Below, piece after piece: positions 14,272 to 22,052 of a DNA stretch of 43,025 bases. Within the stretch, counting starts at the first letter, position 1, and every line of letters begins with the position of its first letter. The notes under the pieces are model-generated. The model saw only the letters and a program-made list of their open reading frames with translations, did no database searches and had not been told where the DNA came from. This DNA is from Bacteroidales bacterium (GTDB taxonomy: Bacteria > Bacteroidota > Bacteroidia > Bacteroidales > F082): positions 1-43,025 of the forward strand of contig JAQVLA010000023.1 of the NCBI GenBank assembly GCA_028704385.1, in the 5' to 3' direction. The translations under genes and the position numbers were made by a program.

Positions 14272-15477
14272 ATGGCTTTTCGTGTAATGATTTTAATTCT
14301 TCTGATTTTTTTAACGGCTTGTCAACAACAATCCGTAGATCAGGATATTATCTTAAAAAGGGAAAATAGCCAATTAAGCCTTGAAACCAGAAAAGCAACA
14401 GTCCTTGAATCAGATTCGAAAGAAGAACTGAAACTGAGAGATTTCCATAAACTCAAAACCACTGCCTTGACATCCTATGTGGAGGACGTTGGAACGCTTG
14501 CATCGATAGGTGTTTCAGGTATAACACACGATAATATTGCTCCGGAAGATATTTTTATGAAGCCACAGAAAACTTCCTATCTGTCAAATACATCAGCCAT
14601 CCATCCCTCCTATCTTATTCTGACTTTTGATAACGATATCTTTGCCGAAACAGATTATTACTACACCAATGGCTTTTCAGTGGGTTTGGTTCATCCGAAA
14701 TTGAATAACAGAACTTTCGGGAGAATCCTGGCCGGTCTGGGATATAAATCCCTCAACACCACCGGCCTGAGGATTCATCAGTTTATGTTTACGCCACAAA
14801 ACCCCGAGGCCATCGAAATTGACTACAACGACCGGCCTTTTGCCGGGGTTCTTTTAGTTGAATATTTTAAATTAAGTCAGTTGGTAAACAGGAGTTTAAA
14901 TTTTCATGCGAGTCTTAGCCTAGGCGTCATCGGCAAAGCCTCAATGGCACAGGCACTCCAGACAGTAATGCATCAGCTTGAGCCCAAAGGATGGGATTAT
15001 CAGATTGGCAACGACTTACTTTTAAATTACGATATAAGTTTGGAAAAGTTGGTATTCTCCGGAAGGTTCTGGCAGTTAAGCGGCATGATCGAGGCCGGAC
15101 TGGGGAGCTATCAAACCTATGGCGGAGGCGCATTACAGCTTCGGATAGGCCTGCTCAACGGCTTTAAAAACAGTTATCTGCCCGAACTGGAGAATGTTTC
15201 ATCAACAAATAAGGTGGGCAGCTTCTGGTTTTTCATCCAACCTGCCTGGCACTATGTGGTTCACAACGCCAGTCTCAATGGAGGATTTCTAAACAAAAAC
15301 AATGCACACTATTTTACGCATGATGAAATCAGGCATAACCTGGCTCGTTTTTCAGCTGGTTTTTCGTGGCATTACAGAAAGATTGGGCTTGGTATCAGAT
15401 GGACCCAAATAGGGCCTGAGTTTCGTACAGCAAACAAACATAACTGGGGCAGTATGAGTCTGCTCTATACACTTTAG
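14272..15477 (+). CDS. lpxR: LpxR-like lipid A deacylase family protein (DUF2219) with lipobox
   Basis: A 401-residue protein. From about residue 105 it follows the LpxR outer-membrane barrel family. Visible family blocks are: LTFDNDIFAETDYYYTNG (the catalytic N-D pair); MFTPQNPE then YNDRPFAGVLLVEYF; an AQALQTVMHQ segment with a candidate catalytic His, followed by KGWDYQIGND; and repeated amphipathic strands to the end. The family removes the 3'-acyloxyacyl chain of lipid A in the outer membrane. The N-terminus is unusual: a lipoprotein signal (LIFLTAC, lipidated C17) and a polar linker of about 85 residues before the barrel. This is the first gene of a tight six-gene plus-strand operon reaching 17762. 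Confidence 0.8.
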   Translation: MAFRVMILILLIFLTACQQQSVDQDIILKRENSQLSLETRKATVLESDSKEELKLRDFHKLKTTALTSYVEDVGTLASIGVSGITHDNIAPEDIFMKPQKTSYLSNTSAIHPSYLILTFDNDIFAETDYYYTNGFSVGLVHPKLNNRTFGRILAGLGYKSLNTTGLRIHQFMFTPQNPEAIEIDYNDRPFAGVLLVEYFKLSQLVNRSLNFHASLSLGVIGKASMAQALQTVMHQLEPKGWDYQIGNDLLLNYDISLEKLVFSGRFWQLSGMIEAGLGSYQTYGGGALQLRIGLLNGFKNSYLPELENVSSTNKVGSFWFFIQPAWHYVVHNASLNGGFLNKNNAHYFTHDEIRHNLARFSAGFSWHYRKIGLGIRWTQIGPEFRTANKHNWGSMSLLYTL

Positions 15478-15484
15478 ATTGACT

Positions 15485-15802
15485 ATGAAATTGAAAAACA
15501 TACACCTGAACGGAAAAAATGGAAGTTCAAACGGTTTACCCAATAAGGATAAGATTACTTTTCCTGTGACCTATGAGCTAAAGGTTGTACTTGAACTTTC
15601 GCGGCCTAAAAATGAGTTGAAAAATGAGTTGGAAAGTCTTTTTCAACGCTACAAAATTCCTTATTCCTATTTGTCTGAAAAACTCAGTTCAAAAGGGAAA
15701 TATACCAGCCTGAGTTATAAAATCACGCTCATTGATGAACTTCAAATGAAGACGCTATATGCCGGTCTTGAGGAAATCAAAGAGGTAAAATTTGCTGTGT
15801 GA
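15485..15802 (+). CDS. DUF493 (YbeD-like) protein
   Basis: A 105-residue protein. The last 85 residues match the DUF493/YbeD pattern: an FPVTYELKVV strand near the start, then SSKGKYTSLSYKITL, then MKTLYAGLEEIKEVKFAV at the end. This is a small ACT-like fold of unsettled function, thought to be regulatory. The ATG at 15485 is preferred over an in-frame TTG two codons earlier. It begins 7 bases after lpxR and its stop overlaps the crcB start (TGATG), so it is translationally coupled. Confidence 0.82.
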   Translation: MKLKNIHLNGKNGSSNGLPNKDKITFPVTYELKVVLELSRPKNELKNELESLFQRYKIPYSYLSEKLSSKGKYTSLSYKITLIDELQMKTLYAGLEEIKEVKFAV

Positions 15803-16188
15803 TGTCTGATTTTGGGAGCAAGATCCTGTTACTGGCCGCTGGCGGAAGCCTGGGAACAATTTTACGCTACCTGGTATATCAGTTTGCAGATAAATACCTC
15901 AACCCCCATATTCCCTGGGGAACTTTACTTGTGAACTTAATTGGTTCATTTTTAATTGGTTTGGTATGGGGATCGATGGAAAAGCTTGCACTTACGCCGG
16001 CTTTAAGGTTTTTTCTTATTATTGGTGTTTTGGGCAGCTTTACAACTTTTTCGGCCTTTGCCTACGATAGTTTTTATCTTTTCAATCAGGGACAAGTCAG
16101 GTGGATGCTGATTAATTTGCTTTTAAACAATGTATTAGGACTGCTTTTATGCGGAATAGGATTCTACGGGATAAAACTTTTCACCTGA
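15802..16188 (+). CDS. crcB: fluoride channel CrcB/Fluc
   Basis: A 128-residue integral membrane protein with four hydrophobic segments. Family motifs are present: GGSLGTILRY at the start, PWGTLLVNLIGSFLIG in helix 2, and GVLGSFTTFSAFAYDSF, the conserved stretch that lines the fluoride path and sodium site. It works as a dimer exporting fluoride across the inner membrane. The start at 15802 overlaps the previous stop. No fluoride riboswitch precedes it; it is embedded in an operon led by an lpxR-like gene, so expression is probably not fluoride-switched here. Confidence 0.92.
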   Translation: MSDFGSKILLLAAGGSLGTILRYLVYQFADKYLNPHIPWGTLLVNLIGSFLIGLVWGSMEKLALTPALRFFLIIGVLGSFTTFSAFAYDSFYLFNQGQVRWMLINLLLNNVLGLLLCGIGFYGIKLFT

Positions 16189-16189
16189 T

Positions 16190-16759
16190 ATGCACGAAAT
16201 TGAGCCTTTTTATAGTTGGCGACACCTTTATGTCGCCGCCGACGACAGCCGCTCTCCTTTTTATGGAAGGAAGTACAGTGAGATTTATTGCAGCCATGCC
16301 GTTTATAATTATTTAATTCATCCTCAATGGGATGAGGTTGGATCAGCTACGCTTTATCTGAAAGTGTTGCAATGCGATTACCATTTACATTATGCTGTAA
16401 TTGAATTACTTGGCGAATGGAACGACCTGCTCTACAACGACATCATGTTCTTTTACAGAAATCTGATTGAAGATATGTTGGATCAGGGAATTATTCATTT
16501 TATCCTTATCGGTGAGAACATCTTAAATTTTCATGCAGATGGTGATGATTATTATCAGGAATGGTTTGATAACCTGGAAGATGGCTGGATAGTGTGCCTT
16601 AATTTCAGGGATCATGTGGTAGATGAGTTTATCAGAGCCCGGCTGGATTATTACCTGGCTTTTGGCGGAAAATTTGATGGGTTCAACTGGCGGGCACTGG
16701 AACCTGAACAGCTTTTTGATAAAATCAATGAATTGGTAATGAAAAGATTAATGCCTTAA
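16190..16759 (+). CDS. conserved hypothetical protein in the acylphosphatase operon
   Basis: A 189-residue soluble, acidic protein rich in Tyr, Trp and Asp. Notable stretches are FYSWRHLYVAADDSRSPFYG at the start, a central GEWNDLLYNDIMFF and a late FGGKFDGFNWRAL. There is no signal peptide and no recognised family or nucleotide-binding motif. It starts 1 base after crcB and ends 1 base before the acylphosphatase gene, so it is co-translated with both. It looks like a lineage-conserved cytoplasmic protein, because it has a well-formed, even composition. Function unknown. Confidence 0.75.
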   Translation: MHEIEPFYSWRHLYVAADDSRSPFYGRKYSEIYCSHAVYNYLIHPQWDEVGSATLYLKVLQCDYHLHYAVIELLGEWNDLLYNDIMFFYRNLIEDMLDQGIIHFILIGENILNFHADGDDYYQEWFDNLEDGWIVCLNFRDHVVDEFIRARLDYYLAFGGKFDGFNWRALEPEQLFDKINELVMKRLMP

Positions 16760-16760
16760 T

Positions 16761-17036
16761 ATGAAAACGAAAATCGCTATGCAGATACAGGTTTTTGGGC
16801 GCGTACAAGGCGTAGGATTTCGTTATTATACACAGCAAAAAGCCATTGAACTTGGGTTGACAGGTTTTGTAAAAAACAAATCAGATGGCAGTGTGTTTAT
16901 AGAAGCAGAAGGCGAAGAAACGAAGCTGAATGAATTGCTGTTGTGGTGCCATAGCGGACCTTCATGGGCTAAGGTTCAGGAAGTTAAGTTTCAGGAAATG
17001 CCAACCATAGGTTACCCGGATTTTCGTATAAAATAG
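16761..17036 (+). CDS. acyP: acylphosphatase
   Basis: A 91-residue protein of normal length. It has the family's two signatures: GRVQGVGFRYY (phosphate-binding loop with the catalytic Arg) and GLTGFVKNKSDGSVFIEAEG (catalytic Asn in VKN). It hydrolyses acyl phosphates in the cytoplasm. It is the fifth gene of the operon, one base from its upstream neighbour and 6 bases from the next. Confidence 0.93.
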   Translation: MKTKIAMQIQVFGRVQGVGFRYYTQQKAIELGLTGFVKNKSDGSVFIEAEGEETKLNELLLWCHSGPSWAKVQEVKFQEMPTIGYPDFRIK

Positions 17037-17042
17037 AACATC

Positions 17043-17762
17043 ATGAAAAAAATTATCAACGTACTGATTTTGTTTCTCCTCCTGCCCTTTCTCGCATCAA
17101 CTCAGGAAATTTTCGATACATCTGTGGGAGAGTTGAAAATAACGATAGTAGGCCATGCCAGCCTGATGCTTGAGTTTCAGGACAAAATAATTCATATCGA
17201 TCCCTGGTCGCAGCTTGGTGATTATGGCCAACTACCCGATGCCGACCTTATTTTACTCACGCATGAACATCGTGATCATCTGGATCAGAGTGCTTTGGAT
17301 AAGATTACTTCGTCAAATACTAAAATGATCTACACAAGGGTTTGCGATAGTATTTTAACTTATTCCGGTGCAAAAGAAATTTTAATCAATGGGGATCGCA
17401 CAAGTTTTGAAAGTATTGATATTGAAGCTGTTCCGGCTTATAATCTCGTACACAAACGAGACGACGGGCAGCTTTTTCATCCCAAAGGAAGAGGAAATGG
17501 CTATGTACTTACTTTTGGCGATACCCGGCTTTACATTGCTGCCGACACTGAGGATATCCCCGAGATGAAACAACTTGGGCAAATCGACATTGCCTTTATT
17601 CCTATGAATATTCCTTACACCATGACGCCAGAAATGGCTGCAAATGCTGCTAAAATGATACAACCCAAAATATTGTATCCATATCATTATGGCGATTCTG
17701 ACTTAAACAAATTAGCAGAATTACTGAAAGATGAAAAAAATATTGAAGTAAGAATACGTTAA
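17043..17762 (+). CDS. exported metallo-beta-lactamase-fold hydrolase (UlaG-like)
   Basis: A 239-residue protein with a cleavable signal peptide (residues 1-21, ending LAS). The fold shows as ITIVGHASLMLEF, IDPW, and the metal motif LILLTHEHRDHLD (HxHxDH variant HEHRDH), followed by later GDT, AADTED and a C-terminal YPYHYGDSD histidine. It belongs to the UlaG/lactonase-like branch of metal-dependent hydrolases; substrate unknown. It is the last gene of the operon. Its stop overlaps the stop of the convergent mnmD gene (TTAA at 17759-17762). Confidence 0.87.
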   Translation: MKKIINVLILFLLLPFLASTQEIFDTSVGELKITIVGHASLMLEFQDKIIHIDPWSQLGDYGQLPDADLILLTHEHRDHLDQSALDKITSSNTKMIYTRVCDSILTYSGAKEILINGDRTSFESIDIEAVPAYNLVHKRDDGQLFHPKGRGNGYVLTFGDTRLYIAADTEDIPEMKQLGQIDIAFIPMNIPYTMTPEMAANAAKMIQPKILYPYHYGDSDLNKLAELLKDEKNIEVRIR

Positions 17763-18466
17763 TTTTTAGGCTTTAAAGCCCTCAGGACATGCCTTTTACC
17801 TGGCGGGCCGGGCAAACGCTCAACAATAAATCCACTTTCGCGCAAGGCATTCTTTACCACGCCTTTGGAACTGTAGGTAACTAATACGCCACCCGGTTTC
17901 AAAACCATAAAAAGTCTTGTAAAAACCTGTAAACTCCAAAGTTCTGGCTGCACATTCGGACTGAAGGCATCGAAGTAAATTAAGTCAAAATAACTTTTAG
18001 CTGGTTCGAATTCAAGCAAATCAGTTTGGATTCTTTTCAATTTAAACAAACCATTTCCAAATGTTTGTTCCATCCCGGCCTCATTGTGAAATGTGATGAA
18101 GTCGTTTTTAAAAGTTTCAAATTCAGCTAATTGAGTAAAATTTAATTTGGCTGCGTTTTCCGGGCTTAAGGGAAAAGCATCAATGGAAGTGTATTCAATT
18201 TGGATTGACCTGCGACAAGCTTCAACAAGCGTCAATAAGGCATTAAGTCCTGTACCAAAACCTATCTCGAGCAGATTAATTCTTGCAGTTGATTGATTTT
18301 GAATCATATAATTCAATCCATTTTGTATGAATACCAGTTTGGATTCAGTTACCGCCCCAAAACCTGAGTGAAAAGTTTCACCTGTGGCCGGATCGCGCAG
18401 GGTCGAACTCCCGTCATCAGTGATAATTGTTACATAATCAACCCGATGCAGATCATTATTTCTCAT
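17759..18466 (-). CDS. mnmD: tRNA 5-methylaminomethyl-2-thiouridine methyltransferase, MnmD/MnmC1
   Basis: A 235-residue SAM-dependent methyltransferase corresponding to the MnmC N-terminal (DUF752) domain alone, without the FAD oxidase domain. It has the N-terminal DDGSSTLRDPATGETFHSGFGA signature, the SAM site NLLEIGFGTGLNALL, and the hallmark FDLIYFDAFSP near residue 160, followed by GGVLVTYSSKG. It methylates nm5s2U to mnm5s2U at tRNA wobble position 34. Its ATG overlaps the stop of the upstream lipoprotein gene (ATGA, 18463-18466), so the two are coupled. Confidence 0.9.
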   Translation of the reverse strand: MRNNDLHRVDYVTIITDDGSSTLRDPATGETFHSGFGAVTESKLVFIQNGLNYMIQNQSTARINLLEIGFGTGLNALLTLVEACRRSIQIEYTSIDAFPLSPENAAKLNFTQLAEFETFKNDFITFHNEAGMEQTFGNGLFKLKRIQTDLLEFEPAKSYFDLIYFDAFSPNVQPELWSLQVFTRLFMVLKPGGVLVTYSSKGVVKNALRESGFIVERLPGPPGKRHVLRALKPKN

Positions 18467-19749
18467 TTGCTAACCGTTGTCATCATGGATAAAGGATAAT
18501 CAAAACCATAAATATAACTGATTCCCGAAAAATCCAGACGAAATATTTTAAGCATTTCATTATCGAGATAATACACAAATTGTCCGGAACCAGAGGCAAT
18601 TACCCCGTCAATGTTTTGGTCGGCAAGCAGATCTGTAATGTTATTGCTATTGAGCGACCATAACTTTATAACTTCATCATTATGCAGATAAAAATTTCCA
18701 TTTTGGTGAAACACAGGCGAATTGAATTGAAAATTTGTAATCGTTTTATTCAATGTAACAACTTCTGAATCAAGGTTGAACATATAAATATTCGTTGATA
18801 TTGCATTCGACGAGAACATCAAAAGCTGTTTGTTGTCGCTGCCCGGAATCAAATCTGAAGGTAAAAAATTCAAAGCATAACGCTTGTAAAAAGAACCACT
18901 TACCTTATAAAAAACATACAACCACTTCTGATCTGTTTGCCAATCGTGTACGCCAGCATAAAGGAAATCCTGATCAAAGGCGACAGCTTTTATCCTAAAA
19001 ACCGGATCCATTTCAGCCTTTACCTGGATCAGCCCTGTCCGAAGGTGATGCAACCACAAATTGCCATTGTAGTCACCCAACATGATAACTCCTTCAGTAA
19101 GGAACCAATCAGTGAATTTGGGTTCCGGAAAAGCTGCCTGTTTTTGCCATAGCCGGATGGAATCATCTGTTGACCAAACCTCCACTACAGATAAATCCTG
19201 CGACAACAAAGCCAATAGCTCATTCTGCCCGTTTCCTTCGATGCGGGCCAGCGGAAAATTTGTCTTCATAAGGCTTTCAGCCGATAGATTCACCGTATCA
19301 ATACTCAGAAGTAAAGCATTTTTGGAGGTGTTATATCCAAAAATCACCTTTTCGGTAAGTGCCGGTGCGTCAGAAATATTTACTGCCTGGTACTTCAGTT
19401 TGGTATTTTCAATATCGTCCACCCTGATCTGTATATACGCAAATCCGGCTGGTAAACTGTTAGCAGTCAACCAATAGTGTATTGTTGTGTCGAAGCTGTT
19501 AACCTCAATCCATTCAGGATTATTCAAAGGGATAAAATTTTCATTTACCCACCCGATTCTGGCCTGTTTTACCAGTTGATCATCTTTGATATTAAAAATG
19601 ATATATTCTCCCTCGCGTTGAAATTCAGGTAGTTCTCCCTGAGGATAACGAAAACTTACCACAGGAATCCTGTTGTCAGATTCTTTTCGACAAGCAATCA
19701 AAGCAATTGCCAATAAAATCCAAAAAGCTTTGTGATAATGTTGCGTCAC
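18463..19749 (-). CDS. hypothetical lipoprotein, beta-propeller-like
   Basis: A 428-residue protein with a short lipoprotein signal (LIACR near residue 20). The mature part has an Ig-like first 100 residues (the 'dealing with bonds' style of alternating strands) and then repeated strand units with W/Y and D-rich turns, such as GDYNGNLWLHHL and VHDWQTDQKWLYVF, typical of a beta-propeller. No enzyme motif is seen. It is probably exposed at the periplasmic face or surface. It is translationally coupled to mnmD downstream, with no clear functional link. Confidence 0.75.
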   Translation of the reverse strand: MTQHYHKAFWILLAIALIACRKESDNRIPVVSFRYPQGELPEFQREGEYIIFNIKDDQLVKQARIGWVNENFIPLNNPEWIEVNSFDTTIHYWLTANSLPAGFAYIQIRVDDIENTKLKYQAVNISDAPALTEKVIFGYNTSKNALLLSIDTVNLSAESLMKTNFPLARIEGNGQNELLALLSQDLSVVEVWSTDDSIRLWQKQAAFPEPKFTDWFLTEGVIMLGDYNGNLWLHHLRTGLIQVKAEMDPVFRIKAVAFDQDFLYAGVHDWQTDQKWLYVFYKVSGSFYKRYALNFLPSDLIPGSDNKQLLMFSSNAISTNIYMFNLDSEVVTLNKTITNFQFNSPVFHQNGNFYLHNDEVIKLWSLNSNNITDLLADQNIDGVIASGSGQFVYYLDNEMLKIFRLDFSGISYIYGFDYPLSMMTTVSK

Positions 19750-19817
19750 TTAAATAGACTGTTTAACTTTGGCTAAAATAATAAATGATAAATTAAGATC
19801 GTCAAAAACCAACTGTT

Positions 19818-20531
19818 ATGTTATATAATTTGCAGTTTTCACAGGTGCTTTTCCTCGATATAGAAACCGTTCCGGCTGTTCCCTCCTATCAGAATTTAAG
19901 CGAACGAATGCAAAAACTTTGGGACAAAAAAGCGGATAAAATTAAAAAGCAAGAAACAGAGACTCCCGAAAGTATCTTTGATCGTGCCGGCATTTATGCA
20001 GAATTTGGTAAAATCATTGTAATATCAGTTGGATTTCTGAATGGCAATGAATTTCGCATTAAATCATACTATGGGGATGATGAAAAACTTCTGCTTGAGG
20101 AATTTGCAGAGCTCCTCAACCGGTATTACAATTATCCTGACAGCATGTTGTGTGCGCACAATGGCAAGGAGTTTGACTTTCCTTACATCGCCCGGCGCAT
20201 GATCATCAACGGTATTGATTTGCCCTTAATCCTGCAAATGGCCGGCAAAAAGCCCTGGGAAATCCGTCATCTGGATACTATGGAGCTTTGGAAATTCGGA
20301 GATTATAAAAACTATACCTCGCTTGATTTGCTTACGGCCATTTTTGATATTCCCACCCCAAAAGACGACATCGACGGAAGCATGGTTGGCAGGGTTTATT
20401 GGGAAGATAAGGACCTGGAGCGTATCCGTGAGTATTGCCAAAAAGACGTTTTGGCTATCGCTCAACTGATGCGCCGGTACCTCAACCAGCCACTTATCAA
20501 AGACGAACATGTTATTTTTGCCGACAATTAA
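19818..20531 (+). CDS. 3'-5' exonuclease, PolB-exonuclease-like (DnaQ fold)
   Basis: A 237-residue DEDD-type exonuclease. Exo I is LFLDIETVPA (D14, E16); Exo II is AHNGKEFDFPYIARR (N, D near 103-113); Exo III is YCQKDVLAI (Y and D near 197-202). Family features include the early EXPERT-like segment SIFDRAGIYAEFGKI and the late DGSMVGRVYWEDKDLERI. It matches the 'predicted 3'-5' exonuclease related to PolB' group. All catalytic acids are present, so it should be active on single-stranded DNA or RNA ends. The next gene, 11 bases downstream, is a DUF2779 protein. Confidence 0.88.
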   Translation: MLYNLQFSQVLFLDIETVPAVPSYQNLSERMQKLWDKKADKIKKQETETPESIFDRAGIYAEFGKIIVISVGFLNGNEFRIKSYYGDDEKLLLEEFAELLNRYYNYPDSMLCAHNGKEFDFPYIARRMIINGIDLPLILQMAGKKPWEIRHLDTMELWKFGDYKNYTSLDLLTAIFDIPTPKDDIDGSMVGRVYWEDKDLERIREYCQKDVLAIAQLMRRYLNQPLIKDEHVIFADN

Positions 20532-20542
20532 TACTGATGTAA

Positions 20543-21952
20543 ATGGCCAAACACCTGCTTTCCAAATCAACCTATATCAAGAGTTTACAATGTCAAAAAG
20601 CACTTTATTTACATAAAAAACGACCTTTTTTAAGAGATAAAATGAGTGCCGTTCAGCTGGCCAAATTTCGGCGGGGAACGGCCGTAGGTGTGTTGGCACG
20701 CGATCTTTTTCCGGGAGGTATTGACATGACGCCAAAATCTCCATCGCAATATCAGGCAAAACGTGACGAAACCTTGCTGGCCTTACAAAACCCTGAAATC
20801 ACAACTATTTACGAAGCTGTTTTTCAATACGATGAAGTGTTGATCATGTTGGATATCCTGGTTCGCGAAGGCGAAAAATGGCGGGCCATCGAAGTGAAAA
20901 GTTCACGCGGACTCTCCGACACCTATAGGCAGGATGCCTTTTTGCAATATTATGTGCTTAGAGGAAATGATATTCCTATGATCGACTTTGAATTGTTTTA
21001 CATCAACGAGGAATATGTTTTGAAAGATCAGTTAAATCTTCAGGAGTTATTTATTTCCGAGAGCATTATGAATCAGGCTGAAGAAGCACTAGAACTTACT
21101 GTAATTAAGATTAATAAGGCTAAGGAAACTCTTCAGTTAACCAAATCGCCCGAGGTGCCAATCGGAACACATTGCTACAAACCCTATCCCTGTGATTTCA
21201 TTGGCCATTGCTGGAAAAATGTTCCACAAAACAGTTTGTTGTACCTTTCATCTGAAAAATTAGAACAGCGTTTTGAATGGTATAATCAGGGAACTGAACT
21301 TCCTTCACAGTTAGAGAATAAATATCTTTTTGAACAAATTGATGCCTTAAAGCATAATACATTTTATCTGAACCATGGAATATTTCTTTCGGCATCAGAT
21401 TCGTTCGACCTGTCAAAACCAACATTTCTAAAATTACTCATTCATCAGGCGGCTGTTCCAACTGTTCAGGGTACAAAGCCTTATCAACCAATTGTTTTGG
21501 CGGTGTGTGCATATCAGCCACACAATCAAGTGCAGCAAGATTTTTATTGGAATAACACAGCGGAATCGCCTGACTATGAAGGTTTGGCCGATTTTCTGAA
21601 TCAAATCTGGCAGGAATCAAGCTGTTTAATAGTGTACGAGAATAACACCCTGGATGCTGTTATTGAAAAACTTACCGGATTAAATCCTGAAATTCAATGG
21701 CTTATATTTAATAACTTATTACAGCAAGCAAATTTTATGCTTCCGGCCATTGAAGAAACATTCGAACAAAATACACTACAGGTTCAAATATTTCCGGAAG
21801 GAAAACCATTAAAAGAAGAATCATGGCTGTTGAAAGATTTGTTGGATAATCCAGAACAGAACAGTTCAAAAGTTAATTTTCAGTTGTTACAATACTGCAA
21901 AAGCCTGTACAGGCTGTATCAATACTTTTTGAAGCCTGAAATAAACCCTTAG
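20543..21952 (+). CDS. DUF2779 protein with Cas4-like nuclease half and degenerate second domain
   Basis: A 469-residue protein. Residues 1-235 look like a Cas4/PD-(D/E)XK half. They have an initial cysteine (C18), the YEAVFQYDEVLIMLDILV strand, the catalytic RAIEVKSS (ExK) and a QDAFLQYYVL helix; the remaining cysteines, in HCYKPYPCDFIGHCW, could complete a 4Fe-4S cluster. The second half should be the DUF2779 exonuclease-like domain. Its landmark GTKPYQPIVLAV is present, but the preceding strand, normally LDFET, reads FLKLLI, so the metal-binding D and E are gone. It follows the intact 3'-5' exonuclease gene by 11 bases. Function of the family is not established; a nucleic-acid processing role is inferred. 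Confidence 0.82.
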   Translation: MAKHLLSKSTYIKSLQCQKALYLHKKRPFLRDKMSAVQLAKFRRGTAVGVLARDLFPGGIDMTPKSPSQYQAKRDETLLALQNPEITTIYEAVFQYDEVLIMLDILVREGEKWRAIEVKSSRGLSDTYRQDAFLQYYVLRGNDIPMIDFELFYINEEYVLKDQLNLQELFISESIMNQAEEALELTVIKINKAKETLQLTKSPEVPIGTHCYKPYPCDFIGHCWKNVPQNSLLYLSSEKLEQRFEWYNQGTELPSQLENKYLFEQIDALKHNTFYLNHGIFLSASDSFDLSKPTFLKLLIHQAAVPTVQGTKPYQPIVLAVCAYQPHNQVQQDFYWNNTAESPDYEGLADFLNQIWQESSCLIVYENNTLDAVIEKLTGLNPEIQWLIFNNLLQQANFMLPAIEETFEQNTLQVQIFPEGKPLKEESWLLKDLLDNPEQNSSKVNFQLLQYCKSLYRLYQYFLKPEINP

Positions 21953-22040
21953 GCTGAGTTGGCCGACATAGCTGAAAGTATTGACAGCAAAGGAAAAGCT
22001 AAAGTTATAAACATTCACATCAAAAGCAAAATCATATTTG

Positions 22041-22048
22041 TATTTTTG
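22041..22048 (+). promoter_or_regulatory. candidate -7 box directly before dnaB
   Basis: TATTTTTG fits TAnnTTTG and ends 4 bases before the dnaB ATG at 22053, which would give a leaderless or near-leaderless transcript. No clear -33 TTTG is present. Confidence 0.35.
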
Positions 22049-22052
22049 GACA

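Noticed and set aside
15485-15802. A fluoride riboswitch for crcB
   Set aside because: crcB starts inside the stop codon of a DUF493 gene, and I saw no crcB motif RNA before it or before the operon.
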